A DNA stretch of 34,156 nt from Sphingomonadaceae bacterium (GTDB lineage Bacteria > Pseudomonadota > Alphaproteobacteria > Sphingomonadales > Sphingomonadaceae). The DNA lies in assembly GCA_013001755.1 (NCBI GenBank), contig JABDLY010000031.1:1-34156 (forward strand), written 5' to 3'. Below are positions 19,328 through 29,273 of this stretch, one piece after another (positions within the stretch are counted from its first letter, which is position 1; each line of letters begins with the position of its first letter). Under the pieces are notes generated by a model. That model was not told the origin of the DNA and made no database searches. It saw nothing but the letters and a program-made list of their open reading frames with translations. The position numbers were made by a program, and so were the translations under genes.

Positions 19328-19926
19328 GCCTTGCCGAGCGTTTGCGCGCGACTCTCGCTGCCTCGCCGCGCGCCGACGCGATCCTGCGCGGCGACAGCCA
19401 TCTCGATGATGAAGACCGCGCGCGCGACAGCGTCGATGCGGCGGTGCTGATTCCGGTCATCGACCAACCCAGACCCGGCGTCATCCTCACCCGGCGCACC
19501 GATCACTTGCCGAGCCATCCCGGCCAGGTCGCCTTTCCCGGCGGCAAGATCGATCCCGGCGATGACGGTCCGATCGGGGCGGCGCTGCGCGAAGCCGAGG
19601 AGGAAATCGCCCTGCCGCGCGGCCAGGTGGAGATCGTCGGAACGACCGATCTCTATCTTACCGGCACGGGTTTCCATATTACGCCCGTCATCGGCGTCGT
19701 CCCGCCCGATCTCGATCTCCATCCCGAAGAAGGAGAGGTCGCGGCGATCTTCGAAGTGCCGTTCGACACGCTCTTCGATCCCGCTGGATATCGGGAGCAC
19801 AACATCGAATGGCAGGGCAGGCCGCGAACCTATCACGAAATGTACTGGGACGATCACCGGATCTGGGGCGTGACGGCGGCGATTATCATCAATCTGGCGC
19901 AGCGGATGCGGGCGGCTGCGCAATGA
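19324..19926 (+). CDS. CoA pyrophosphatase (NUDIX hydrolase)
   Basis: VAFPGGKIDPGDDGPIGAALREAEEEIAL NUDIX box; ATGA overlap with the preceding gene. Confidence 0.92.
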   Translation: MSLAERLRATLAASPRADAILRGDSHLDDEDRARDSVDAAVLIPVIDQPRPGVILTRRTDHLPSHPGQVAFPGGKIDPGDDGPIGAALREAEEEIALPRGQVEIVGTTDLYLTGTGFHITPVIGVVPPDLDLHPEEGEVAAIFEVPFDTLFDPAGYREHNIEWQGRPRTYHEMYWDDHRIWGVTAAIIINLAQRMRAAAQ

Positions 19927-21128
19927 AATTGCCCGACGCGCCTTGGCGGCATTGGACAGGGATGGAGCGGCTGCTCGACGCGCTCGACACCGGAGGGGGG
20001 AGCGTGCGCTATGTCGGCGGAGCGGTGCGCGATACGCTGCTTGGTCTCGACGTGCAGGATATCGATTGCGCAACGGTGTTTGCACCCGAAGAAACAGCTA
20101 GCCGGCTCGAGGCGGCGGGGCTTAAGGCCATACCGACCGGCATCAAGCACGGCACGATCACAGCGGTGCTGCCTGAAAAACGCACGGTCGAAGTCACCAC
20201 GCTGCGCCGCGATGTCGCCACCGACGGCCGCCATGCAGAGGTCGAATATACCGATAATTGGCAGGAAGACGCCGCGCGGCGCGATTTCACGATCAATGCG
20301 CTTTCGGCCGATCCTGCGACCGGCGAGATCTACGACTATTTCGGCGGGGAAAAAGACCTTGCGGCGCGCCGCGTCCGCTTTATCGGCGATCCGCTGGGGC
20401 GCATCGCCGAGGATCACTTGCGGATATTGCGCTTCTTCCGCTTCCATGCACGCTTCGGCAAAGGCACGCCCGATGTCGATGGTCTCGCGGCGTGCACGGC
20501 GCGCGCCAACGACCTGATGGCGCTCTCGCGCGAACGCATTGCCGATGAGCTGCTCAAAATGCTCGCCCTCCCCGATCCCGGCGAGACGATCGCGCTGATG
20601 ATCGAGCACGCCATCTTCGCTCCCGTCCTGCCCGAGATCACCGACGCCGCGCCGCTCTCACGGCTGATCGCGCGCGAAGCCGGTTTCGCCATCGAACCCC
20701 ACCCCGTCCGCCGCCTTGCGGCGCTACTGCCGCCCGAACCCGATATCGCGCGCGATATCGCCGCACGCCTCAAACTCTCGCGCGCCCAGCGCAAGCGCCT
20801 CGCCACGGCCGCCGGCCGCATCCCGGGAGACGCCGCCACCGCCCGCCCACTCGCCTATCGTCGGGGTATCGAGAGCGCCCTCGATCGGCTGCTGCTCTGC
20901 ACCGCAAATGATATCGTCGTCGGCAATGCGCTCGAAAGCCTCGCCGCCGATCCTCCCCCGCCCTTCCCGCTCAAGGGCGGCCAGCTGATCGCGATGGGCG
21001 TAACCGAAGGGCCCGAGGTCGCGCGGCTGCTCCACGAGATCGAGGACCAGTGGGTCGCCGAAGGATTTCCGGGCGAAGATCGCGTGCGGGAAATTGCGCT
21101 GCAATCGATCGCCCCATCGTCATCCTGA
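19923..21128 (+). CDS. CCA tRNA nucleotidyltransferase/poly(A) polymerase family protein
   Basis: VRYVGGAVRDTLLGLDVQDIDCATVFAPEE; RRDFTINALSADPATGEIYDYFGGEKDLAARRVRFIGDPLGRIAEDHLRILRFFRF; ATGA overlap. Confidence 0.95.
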   Translation: MKLPDAPWRHWTGMERLLDALDTGGGSVRYVGGAVRDTLLGLDVQDIDCATVFAPEETASRLEAAGLKAIPTGIKHGTITAVLPEKRTVEVTTLRRDVATDGRHAEVEYTDNWQEDAARRDFTINALSADPATGEIYDYFGGEKDLAARRVRFIGDPLGRIAEDHLRILRFFRFHARFGKGTPDVDGLAACTARANDLMALSRERIADELLKMLALPDPGETIALMIEHAIFAPVLPEITDAAPLSRLIAREAGFAIEPHPVRRLAALLPPEPDIARDIAARLKLSRAQRKRLATAAGRIPGDAATARPLAYRRGIESALDRLLLCTANDIVVGNALESLAADPPPPFPLKGGQLIAMGVTEGPEVARLLHEIEDQWVAEGFPGEDRVREIALQSIAPSSS

Positions 21129-21205
21129 AGCGGACATAATTTTCGCCCATCGAACCTTTTGCAGTCCTTGAGCGACTATTGGACTGAAAGCGGGAGACAT
21201 CGTCG

Positions 21206-21745
21206 ATGACGCAAAGCGGGCGGGTTTATGACGAACTGCTCGTATTGCACATCCAGAGCGGCGATCGGCGCGCGCTCGATCGGCTGGCGGCGCGCTGGTA
21301 TCCGCGGCTGTTGCGCTCGGCGCGGCGCTTTACCGGCGATGAAGAGCTCGCGAAGGACGCCGTGCAGGACGCCTGGCTCGGCATCGCCAAGGGTATCGGC
21401 CGGTTGAACGATCCGGCGAAATTTCCCGGCTGGGCATTTACGATATTGCGCCGCCGCTGCGCCGATCGGATCAAGGCGCATGCGGCGCACAGACCGCGTT
21501 CGGACGAGCTGACCGAGACGAACGAACCGAGCATATCGCCGCGCGGCGAAGACCAGGCGGCACTGCGACAGGCTTTTGCCGCTCTGCCTGAGGACCAGCG
21601 AATCGCCGCCGCGCTCTATTTCGTCGAACGGCTCAAGCTCGACGAAATCGCGCTCGCCACCGGCGCGCCGCTCGGCACCGTGAAATCGCGCATATTCACC
21701 GCGCGCCAACAATTGAAGACCGCATTGCAAGGAGAAGAGACATGA
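21206..21745 (+). CDS. ECF-type RNA polymerase sigma factor
   Basis: 179 aa; DELLVLHIQSGDRRALDRLAARWYPRLLRSARRFTGDEELAKDAVQDAWLGI region 2, LDEIALATGAPLGTVKSRIFTARQQLK region 4. Confidence 0.92.
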   Translation: MTQSGRVYDELLVLHIQSGDRRALDRLAARWYPRLLRSARRFTGDEELAKDAVQDAWLGIAKGIGRLNDPAKFPGWAFTILRRRCADRIKAHAAHRPRSDELTETNEPSISPRGEDQAALRQAFAALPEDQRIAAALYFVERLKLDEIALATGAPLGTVKSRIFTARQQLKTALQGEET

Positions 21746-22113
21746 CCGAATTCGACACCAAATTGCGCGCCGCGCTCGACGCGGACGACGAGGCGTTTTT
21801 GAACGAACTGGACGGGGATCGCGGCATGTTCGCCCAAGTCAGCGACACCTTGTCCGGGCCGCTGGGCGGCTGGGCGAAGCTGGTGTTCGTGGTCGCGATT
21901 CTGATGGCGTTGGTGATGTTCTACACGGTCTATCGGGTCGCTATCGCCGAAACGGATCGCGAATTTTTCGCTTGGGCGCTCGGCGCGCTCGCCGCTTTCA
22001 TCGGAACCGGCATGATCAAGCAATGGTTTTTCGAACGGATGAACCTGATGGCAATGCTGCGCGAATTGAAACGGATCGAGCTGCGCATCGCGCGGATCGA
22101 GGAGCAGAGCTGA
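21742..22113 (+). CDS. Small two-TM protein, DUF6768-like
   Basis: 123 aa; LVFVVAILMALVMFYTVYRVA and FFAWALGALAAFIGTGMIKQWFF; ATGA overlap with the sigma gene. Confidence 0.7.
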   Translation: MTEFDTKLRAALDADDEAFLNELDGDRGMFAQVSDTLSGPLGGWAKLVFVVAILMALVMFYTVYRVAIAETDREFFAWALGALAAFIGTGMIKQWFFERMNLMAMLRELKRIELRIARIEEQS

Positions 22114-22116
22114 ATC

Positions 22117-22434
22117 TCAGTCCACGTGTCGATGCGCGTTAGCCCAATCGTGCATTGCCGCAAGGACGGGATCGAGCGAGCGCCCAAGCGGCGTCAGACT
22201 GTATTCGACGCGCGGCGGGATTTCGCCGAAATCGCGGCGCGCCACCAACCCATCGGCCTCCATTTCCTTGAGTGTTTTCGACAATGTGCGATGCGTAACG
22301 CTGCCAAGGTCGCGCTGTAACTGGTTGAAACGCTTTGTCTCCTGCAACAACCAGTAAATCACCATCGGCTTCCAGCGCCCGCTGATCAGTTTCAGCGTTA
22401 CCTCCGCCGGACAGCTTGCTTTCTCATCGGCCAT
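22117..22434 (-). CDS. HxlR family transcriptional regulator
   Basis: CPAEVTLKLISGRWKPMVIYWLLQETKRFNQLQRDLGSVTHRTLSKTLKEMEADGLVAR. Confidence 0.93.
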   Translation of the reverse strand: MADEKASCPAEVTLKLISGRWKPMVIYWLLQETKRFNQLQRDLGSVTHRTLSKTLKEMEADGLVARRDFGEIPPRVEYSLTPLGRSLDPVLAAMHDWANAHRHVD

Positions 22435-22553
22435 TTATAGTATCCTTTGGGACCGTACTTGCATAACTTCATCACCCGCATAAATATCTTTCATACGCAA
22501 TAAAAGCCCCGGTGGCCGGGCTTGCCAAGGGCCGCCCTGTAAAGGTGACTGTC

Positions 22554-23414
22554 ATGAAGAAACTTGTCGATATCCTGCGTCCGCACGGCAACCACTGGGT
22601 CGGCGACGGCTTTCCGGTCCGCTCGCTCTTCAGCTATCAGGGCGATACCGACGCGATCAGCCCGTTCCTGCTGTTCGATTATGCCGGGCCGGGCAATTTC
22701 GAACCCAATGACGGCCCGCCCCGCGGCGTCGGCCAGCATCCGCATCGCGGCTTCGAGACCGTGACGATAGTTAATGATGGCGAGGTCAGCCACGCCGACT
22801 CGCTCGGCAATAGCGGCACGATCGGGCCGGGCGACGTCCAGTGGATGACGGCGGCCGGCGGCATCATCCATGAGGAATTCCATTCGAAGGGCTTTTCGAG
22901 AAGCGGCGGCCCGTTCCGCATGGTGCAGCTCTGGGTGAACCTGCCCGCCAAGGACAAGATGAGCGCGCCCAAATATCAGGCGATTACGTCCGCCGACATT
23001 CCGACCGTCGCGTTCGAAGGCGGCGAGGCGCGTCTTATCGCCGGGGAGCTGGACGGCGTCACCGGCCCCGCCTCGACATTCACGCCGATCAATCTCTGGG
23101 ATGTCCGGCTCGATGCCGATGCCGAGGTGACGCTCGACCTGCCCGAAGGCCATAACGCGATGATCGCCGCGTTGACGGGTCATGTGACCATCGACGGCCA
23201 GCGGGTCGGCGAGGCCGAGATTGCGCGCTTCTCCACCGATGGCACAGGCGCAGCCGTTCGTGCCGATGGCGATTCCACACTGCTCGTCATGACCGGCGAA
23301 CCGATCGACGAACCCGTTGTCGGCCATGGCCCGTTCGTGATGAACAGCGAAGCCGAAATCCGCACCGCGATCAGCGATTTCAACGCAGGGAAATTTGCGC
23401 GGCCGGCGGCTTAG
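22554..23414 (+). CDS. Pirin family protein
   Basis: PFLLFDYAGPGNFEPNDGPPRGVGQHPHRGFETVTIVNDGEVSHADSLGNSGTIGPGDVQWMTAAGGIIHEE cupin signature. Confidence 0.95.
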   Translation: MKKLVDILRPHGNHWVGDGFPVRSLFSYQGDTDAISPFLLFDYAGPGNFEPNDGPPRGVGQHPHRGFETVTIVNDGEVSHADSLGNSGTIGPGDVQWMTAAGGIIHEEFHSKGFSRSGGPFRMVQLWVNLPAKDKMSAPKYQAITSADIPTVAFEGGEARLIAGELDGVTGPASTFTPINLWDVRLDADAEVTLDLPEGHNAMIAALTGHVTIDGQRVGEAEIARFSTDGTGAAVRADGDSTLLVMTGEPIDEPVVGHGPFVMNSEAEIRTAISDFNAGKFARPAA

Positions 23415-23485
23415 GCGGTCAGACCGCCTGCTTCACCTTTCGGATTGGGCAACCGATCCGGAAGGTGGAGTGGAGCTAGCAAAGA

Positions 23486-23752
23486 TCAATAATGATAGCG
23501 GCATTGCGCGATTTCGAGCCGTTGATCGCGTCCCTTGCCGGTGACGCGATAGACGATGCGATCCGCTTTCGTGATGCGTCTTGACCACCAGCCCTGGAGT
23601 TCGTTTTTCAGCGACTCCGGTTTACCGGTTCCCCTGAATGGAGAGCGCGTACATTCTTCGATCAAGCCGTTCAGGCGCTTGAGCAATTTGGGATCGGCAT
23701 CTTGCCAGTAACGATAATCTTCCCAGCCCTGCTCGTTGAAAACAATTTTCAA
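23486..23752 (-). CDS. yoeB: Txe/YoeB family toxin (endoribonuclease)
   Basis: MKIVFNEQGWEDYRYWQDADPKLLKRLNGLIEECTRSPFRGTGKPESLKNELQGWWSRRITKADRIVYRV...IAQCRYHY. Confidence 0.95.
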   Translation of the reverse strand: MKIVFNEQGWEDYRYWQDADPKLLKRLNGLIEECTRSPFRGTGKPESLKNELQGWWSRRITKADRIVYRVTGKGRDQRLEIAQCRYHY

Positions 23753-24003
23753 GGATCGATCAGGTCGCGCTCGGTGCCACCGCCTTCCTCGAAGTCCGCG
23801 ATAGATTCGCGCAACCGCTTCGCGTTGGCTGGTGAGGCGAGAAGGTAAGCCGTCTCTTCGAGCGCATTCCAGTCGGACAGCGAGAGCATGACCACCGATT
23901 CGGCTTTCTGCCGCGTGATTACAACGTGATTTTTATCCGCAACCACGCGATCCATAACGTCTTTCAGATTTTTGCGGGCATCCGAATAGCTAATGACATC
24001 CAT
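23749..24003 (-). CDS. yefM: Phd/YefM family antitoxin
   Basis: MDVISYSDARKNLKDVMDRVVADKNHVVITRQKAESVVMLSLSDWNALEETAYLLASPANAKRLRESI; overlaps the toxin start by 4 nt. Confidence 0.93.
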   Translation of the reverse strand: MDVISYSDARKNLKDVMDRVVADKNHVVITRQKAESVVMLSLSDWNALEETAYLLASPANAKRLRESIADFEEGGGTERDLIDP

Positions 24004-24029
24004 AATTCGCACCTTCTGTTTGAAATCAG

Positions 24030-24063
24030 AATATGTGCAATAATTTGTACAATGTCAAGTACA
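24030..24063 (-). promoter_or_regulatory. Promoter and candidate operator of the yefM/yoeB module
   Basis: Minus-strand TTGACA (24053-24058), 17-bp spacer, CATATT (24030-24035); TGTACA at 24046-24051 and AGTACA at 24058-24063, 12 bp apart. Confidence 0.65.
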
Positions 24064-24070
24064 GCTACTG

Positions 24071-26353
24071 TCAGCTGAACCGATTATCCTGCGGGAAGCC
24101 TCTTGGCGGCAGCCTACCGGCCGTGCCGCGATTGCCGAGCCAGTCGCCGAGTTCGGTTTCGGTCCGCGTCCGTCCGGTATCACCGCCCATCGCCCAGCTC
24201 AGGCCCTCGTCGAGCTTGAACGCCACCGCATCCGATAGCCCGCCATCCTTGTATTTCTGCACGATGATCCCCTGCCCGCGTGTCATCTCCGGCAAGGTGT
24301 CGAGCTCAAAGATCAGCATTTTGCGGTTTGCGCCGATCGCGGCGATATGATCGGCACCGGCGGGGATCGCGTGGACGACCGATAGCTTCGCGCCGCCCTT
24401 TACGTTGACCACCTGCTTGCCCTTGCGCGTCGTGCTGACGATGTCTTCGGCTTGGGCGACGAAACCCTTGCCGGCGCTGCTCGCGAGCAATAGCCGCCCA
24501 CCCTCTTCGACCTTCACCAGCCCGACCAGTTCGGCATCGTCCTCGACATCGACCATCGAGCGCACCGGTTCGCCGAAACCGCGCGCGCCGGGGAGCTTGT
24601 CGGCGGCGAGCGTGTAGATGCGGCCGTCGGTCGCGGCGAGCAGCAATTTGTCGGTCGTCTGCGCATGGAAATCGAAAGCCGGGCCGTCGCCTTCCTTATA
24701 TTTGAGCTTGGCGAGCCCCGCCTCGTCGACATGCCCCTTCATCGCCCGGATCCAGCCCTTTTCGGACATCACGACGGTGATCGGTTCCTTCTCGATCATC
24801 GCCTCCAAGGGGATTTCGCGCGGCGGCGCGGCCTCTTCGAGGGAGGTGCGGCGGTGGCCGAGATCGGTGTCGGCGCCGTAGATTTTGAGCAATCCGGCAA
24901 GGTCTTTCTTGAGCCGCGTCTTCTGCCGCGCCTTGGAATTGATCAGCTTGTCGAGCTCGCCGCGTTCCTTGAGCAGATCCTCGCGCTCCTGCTTGAGCTC
25001 CATCTCTTCGAGCTTGCGCAAATTGCGCAGCCGCATGTTGAGGATCGCTTCTGCCTGGCGGTCGTTGAGGCTGAACTCGGCCATCATCAGTTGCTTCGGC
25101 TCGTCCTCATAACGGATGATCGCGATGATCCGGTCGAGATTGAGATAGGCAACGATATAGCCGTCGAGCAGCTCGACGCGGTCGTCGATCTTGCCGAGCC
25201 GATATTCGGAGCGCCGGACGAGCACCACGAACTGGTGATCGAGCCATTCCTTGAGAACCTCCTTGAGGCTCATCACGCGCGGCGTGCGTTCGGCATCGAG
25301 GACGTTGAGATTAAGCGAGACGCGCGTCTCGAGATCGGTCAGCCGGAACAGGCTGTCCATCAGGATATCGGGGTCGATCGTGCGGTTCTTCGGTTCGAGG
25401 ACGATGCGGATATCCTCGTCGCTCTCGTCGCGGACGTCGGCGAGGATCGGCAGCTTCCGGTCGGCGATCAACGCGGCGATCGCCTCGATCAATTTGCCTT
25501 TCTGCACCTGGAACGGAATTTGCGTGATCACCGCCGCCCAGGCGCCGCGGCCGAGATCCTCCTTCTCCCAGCGCGCGCGGACGCGGAATGCGCCTTTGCC
25601 GGTGCGATAGGCCTCGGCGATGATCTCCCTGCTGTCGACGAGCAAACCGCCGGTTGGCAAGTCAGGCCCCTGCACGAATTCCATCAGCTCGGCCTCTTCG
25701 GCCTTGGGATTTTCGATCAGATGCGTCGCGGCGTCGATGAGTTCGGCGGCGTTGTGCGGCGGGATCGATGTCGCCATGCCCACCGCGATGCCGCTCGATC
25801 CATTGGCGAGCAGGTTGGGAAACAGGCCGGGGAAAATCTCCGGCTCTTCCTCTTCGCCATTATAGGTGGGCCGGAAGTCGACGGTGCCCTCATTGAGGCC
25901 GTCCATCAAATCCATCGCCGCATGGGTCAGCCGCGCTTCGGTATAGCGCATCGCGGCCGCGTTATCGCCGTCGACATTGCCGAAATTGCCCTGCCCGTCG
26001 ACGAGCGGATAGCGCATCGCGAAAGGCTGGGCGAGCCGGACCATCGCGTCATAGACCGACTGATCGCCATGCGGATGATATATGCCGATGACATCGCCGA
26101 CAACGCGCGCGCACTTCTTGTAGCCGTTGGCCGGATCGAGCTTGAGCAGCCGCATTGCCCATAACAAGCGGCGGTGCACCGGCTTCAGCCCATCGCGCAG
26201 ATCGGGCAGCGAGCGCGCCGTGATCGTCGACAGTGCATAGACCAGATAGCGCTCGGACAGCGCCGCATCGAAGGGCGCGTCGACGATGCTGCGGTCGAGC
26301 GGATCTTCGGACGGGTCGCCTGACTCTGGCGGGTCGGCAGTATCGGTGGCCAT
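24071..26353 (-). CDS. parC: DNA topoisomerase IV subunit A
   Basis: [58 protein letters not shown]-terminal GyrA/ParC repeats. Confidence 0.97.
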   Translation of the reverse strand: MATDTADPPESGDPSEDPLDRSIVDAPFDAALSERYLVYALSTITARSLPDLRDGLKPVHRRLLWAMRLLKLDPANGYKKCARVVGDVIGIYHPHGDQSVYDAMVRLAQPFAMRYPLVDGQGNFGNVDGDNAAAMRYTEARLTHAAMDLMDGLNEGTVDFRPTYNGEEEEPEIFPGLFPNLLANGSSGIAVGMATSIPPHNAAELIDAATHLIENPKAEEAELMEFVQGPDLPTGGLLVDSREIIAEAYRTGKGAFRVRARWEKEDLGRGAWAAVITQIPFQVQKGKLIEAIAALIADRKLPILADVRDESDEDIRIVLEPKNRTIDPDILMDSLFRLTDLETRVSLNLNVLDAERTPRVMSLKEVLKEWLDHQFVVLVRRSEYRLGKIDDRVELLDGYIVAYLNLDRIIAIIRYEDEPKQLMMAEFSLNDRQAEAILNMRLRNLRKLEEMELKQEREDLLKERGELDKLINSKARQKTRLKKDLAGLLKIYGADTDLGHRRTSLEEAAPPREIPLEAMIEKEPITVVMSEKGWIRAMKGHVDEAGLAKLKYKEGDGPAFDFHAQTTDKLLLAATDGRIYTLAADKLPGARGFGEPVRSMVDVEDDAELVGLVKVEEGGRLLLASSAGKGFVAQAEDIVSTTRKGKQVVNVKGGAKLSVVHAIPAGADHIAAIGANRKMLIFELDTLPEMTRGQGIIVQKYKDGGLSDAVAFKLDEGLSWAMGGDTGRTRTETELGDWLGNRGTAGRLPPRGFPQDNRFS

Positions 26354-26461
26354 GCGCAGCGATTAGCAGTGGCGCGAGAAGGCGGCGAGCGGGGTTTCCA
26401 CAATATTTCACCGGATCACCCCGGATAGCCTATTCCAGCCCGGACGTTTACAGCGAACCGC

Positions 26462-28090
26462 ATGAAATCGCTTGCCGACCTTTTTCCGCGACTGGTCCTG
26501 CCGCTGGCGCTCGTCCTGCTGACCATCGGTTTCCTGATTGCGCCCGAAAATATTCGCTGGCTGCGCTGGGGGCTGGTGGTCACGCTCCCGCTGCTCGCGC
26601 TCGCGATCTGGGATCTGATCCAGACACGCCACTCGCTGCGCCGCAATTATCCGCTGCTCGCCCGCGCGCGTTGGCTCTTCGAATATCTCCGGCCCTATCT
26701 GCGTTCCTATATCGTCGAGGGCGATCAGGAGGGGCGGCCGTTCTCGCATGACGCCCGCGCGCTCGTTTACCAGCGCGCGAAGGATGACATCTCGAGCCAT
26801 CCCTTCGGCACCGAGCTCGACGTATATTCGGAGGAGTATGAATGGCTCAGCCACTCTATCGTTCCGAGCATAGGCCTGCCCGATCATTTCCGGATCGATA
26901 TCGGCGGACCGCAATGTGCGGCGCCCTACAACGCATCGGTGCTCAATATATCGGCGATGAGCTTCGGATCGCTCGGTGCCAATGCGATCGAGGCGCTCAA
27001 TCTCGGTGCGAAACAGGGCGGGTTTTACCATGATACGGGCGAGGGCTCGTTCAGCAAATATCACGCGAAACATGACGGCGATATCGTCTGGCAGATCGCC
27101 AGCGGCTATTTCGGATGCCGCCGGGAAGACGGGGCGTTCGACCCGGAAAGGTTCAAGGTCACCGCCCGGCGCGAGCAGATCAAGATGATCGAAATCAAGC
27201 TGAGCCAAGGCGCGAAGCCCGGCCATGGCGGTGTCCTGCCCGCACCGAAAGTAACGCCCGAAATCGCCGTAACGCGCGGCGTGCCTGTCCATGAAGACTG
27301 TATCTCGCCGGTTGGGCACAGCGCGTTCTCTACACCGCGAGAAATGCTGGAGTTCGTTGCCCAGCTGCGCGATCTTTCGGGCGGCAAGCCGGTCGGGATC
27401 AAGCTCTGCGTCGGCCAGCCGCATCAGGTGTTTGCGATCATGAAGGCGATGCTGGCGAGCGGCATCCTGCTCGATTACATCGTCGTCGATGGCGCCGAAG
27501 GTGGCACGGGCGCGGCGCCGGTGGAGTTTTCGAACCGCGTCGGCATGCCGCTCAAGGAAGGGCTCATCGTGACCAACAACGCCCTGCTCGGAACCGGCCT
27601 CGAGGACAAAATCAAGGTCGGTGCGGCAGGCATGGTCTATAGCGGTGCGGGGCTGGCGATGAACGCCGCGCTCGGCGCCGATTGGTCGAATGCCGCGCGC
27701 TCGTTCATGTTTGCATTGGGCTGCGTTCAGTCGCTGCGCTGCCATGTCGGCACCTGCCCCACCGGTGTCGCTACGCACGACCCGAGCCGCCAGCGCGGAT
27801 TGGTCGTCGAGGAAAAGGCCGAACGCGTCGCCCGCTTTCACAAAGCAACCGTCGCAGCGCTGAGCGAGATCGTCGCGGCGATGGGGCTCGAAACGCCGAA
27901 GCAAATCCGGCCACACCATTTGCATGAACGGATCAACGCGACCGAATCGAATTCGATCGATCATATCTATCCGTTCCTGCAAGAGGGCATCCTGCTCTCG
28001 GCACCCGAAGACACGCCCTACGCCAATTACTGGGCCGCCGCCGATGCCGACAGTTTCACCGCGCGCAGCAGGGTGACGAAACGCGGTTAG
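26462..28090 (+). CDS. FMN-binding glutamate synthase family protein
   Basis: 542 aa; NISAMSFGSLGANAIEALNLGAKQGGFYHDTGEGSFSKYH, DYIVVDGAEGGTGAAPVEFSNRVGMPLKEGL, CHVGTCPTGVATHDPSRQRGL. Confidence 0.93.
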   Translation: MKSLADLFPRLVLPLALVLLTIGFLIAPENIRWLRWGLVVTLPLLALAIWDLIQTRHSLRRNYPLLARARWLFEYLRPYLRSYIVEGDQEGRPFSHDARALVYQRAKDDISSHPFGTELDVYSEEYEWLSHSIVPSIGLPDHFRIDIGGPQCAAPYNASVLNISAMSFGSLGANAIEALNLGAKQGGFYHDTGEGSFSKYHAKHDGDIVWQIASGYFGCRREDGAFDPERFKVTARREQIKMIEIKLSQGAKPGHGGVLPAPKVTPEIAVTRGVPVHEDCISPVGHSAFSTPREMLEFVAQLRDLSGGKPVGIKLCVGQPHQVFAIMKAMLASGILLDYIVVDGAEGGTGAAPVEFSNRVGMPLKEGLIVTNNALLGTGLEDKIKVGAAGMVYSGAGLAMNAALGADWSNAARSFMFALGCVQSLRCHVGTCPTGVATHDPSRQRGLVVEEKAERVARFHKATVAALSEIVAAMGLETPKQIRPHHLHERINATESNSIDHIYPFLQEGILLSAPEDTPYANYWAAADADSFTARSRVTKRG

Positions 28091-29082
28091 GCAGCAGCGA
28101 CGATCAGCGCGGTCAGATAGACGATATAGGCTCCCATAAGCAGCGCGCCTGTAAGCCGCCCGAAACGCCCGCCAAAGGCCACCAGCGCGACCAGCAACAA
28201 CGCACTCGCCAGCAGCAGTGGAAATTCGGTGCGCAGCAATTCGGGCGGCAGGCTGCCGGGCGCGGCAAGCGCCGTGACGCCGCCGATGCCGAGCAGGTTG
28301 TAGATGTTCGAGCCGACGACATTGCCGAAGGCGAGTTCGCCCTGTTTACGCAGCGCCGCAAGCGTCGAGGTGATCAGTTCGGGCGCCGATGTTCCGATCG
28401 CGACAATGCTCAGCCCGATCACGGTTTCGCTCATACCGAGCAGCCGCGCGATATCGACCGCGCCGCTAACCAGTATGCCGCCGCCCGCAATCAGCAGGGC
28501 GAGGCCGGTCAATGTGAGCGCGATCGGGACGACCCAGCCATCGCCGCTCTGTCTGGCATATTGCTCTTCGGCATGTTTCGCTGCTGCGCGATCGAAGGCG
28601 GCGCCGTGATGCGCTTCCGCCTTGCTTTCCTGAAACCAGGCCAGCACCAGATAGCCCAAAAGTATCGCGATCAACACAGCGCCCGCGCCGATCCCGATCC
28701 AGCCCGTCGCGGCGAGCGCATAGAGCAAAGCCGTCGCGCCGAGCGCCGCCGCGCTGTCACGCCACAATCCGCGCTCGGCCAGCGCAAAGGGCGCGACCAG
28801 CGATGCCGCGCCGAGGATTAGCAGCGTGTTGGCGAGGTTCGACCCGGCGATATTGCCCCAGGCGATGCCCGGGGCGCCGATCAGCGCCGCTTCCACGCTC
28901 GCGACGAGTTCGGGCATCGACGTACCGAAGCCGACAATCGCCAGCCCGATCAGCAGCGGCGACACGCCCGCGCGCTTGGCGAGCCGCACAGCCCCGCGCA
29001 CCAGCACCTCGCCGCCAAGGATGAGCAGCGCGAAACCGGCGAGAAGGAAAAGGACGCTGATCATCGCGGAGGCGTTAGGCAA
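28087..29082 (-). CDS. Calcium/sodium antiporter (YrbG-like)
   Basis: Two repeats: [18 protein letters not shown] and [18 protein letters not shown], with [16 protein letters not shown] and [16 protein letters not shown]. Confidence 0.93.
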   Translation of the reverse strand: MPNASAMISVLFLLAGFALLILGGEVLVRGAVRLAKRAGVSPLLIGLAIVGFGTSMPELVASVEAALIGAPGIAWGNIAGSNLANTLLILGAASLVAPFALAERGLWRDSAAALGATALLYALAATGWIGIGAGAVLIAILLGYLVLAWFQESKAEAHHGAAFDRAAAKHAEEQYARQSGDGWVVPIALTLTGLALLIAGGGILVSGAVDIARLLGMSETVIGLSIVAIGTSAPELITSTLAALRKQGELAFGNVVGSNIYNLLGIGGVTALAAPGSLPPELLRTEFPLLLASALLLVALVAFGGRFGRLTGALLMGAYIVYLTALIVAAA

Positions 29083-29169
29083 AATCGGACGATTTTGACA
29101 ATATAATGGGTGCCAGCGCCCGCATTTTCTTTTGTCGAAAGAGGCGAGCGGGCAATTCCGGTCTCTCGA

Positions 29170-29198
29170 TTGCGCGTTGCCAAGGGGATCGCTATATA
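29170..29198 (+). promoter_or_regulatory. Candidate purC promoter
   Basis: TTGCGC (29170-29175), 17-bp spacer, TATATA (29193-29198). Confidence 0.4.
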
Positions 29199-29273
29199 GC
29201 TTGCCTTCCGCCTCGGCCCGCGCGCTTTTCGCCGCCGCGTCCGGGGCGCGCTTATTTTTGGGAGACCCACGCC

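Noticed and set aside
24665-26164. 499-aa plus-strand ORF antisense to parC
   Set aside because: Mirror frame produced by GC codon bias over a clearly conserved parC; translation lacks recognisable domains.
26408-27982. 524-aa minus-strand ORF antisense to the glutamate synthase-like gene
   Set aside because: Same high-GC mirror effect; the plus frame has clear conserved motifs.
28087-28090. Overlapping convergent stop codons (TTAG) of the glutamate synthase-like and antiporter genes
   Set aside because: Genuine but common in compact genomes; no further significance seen.
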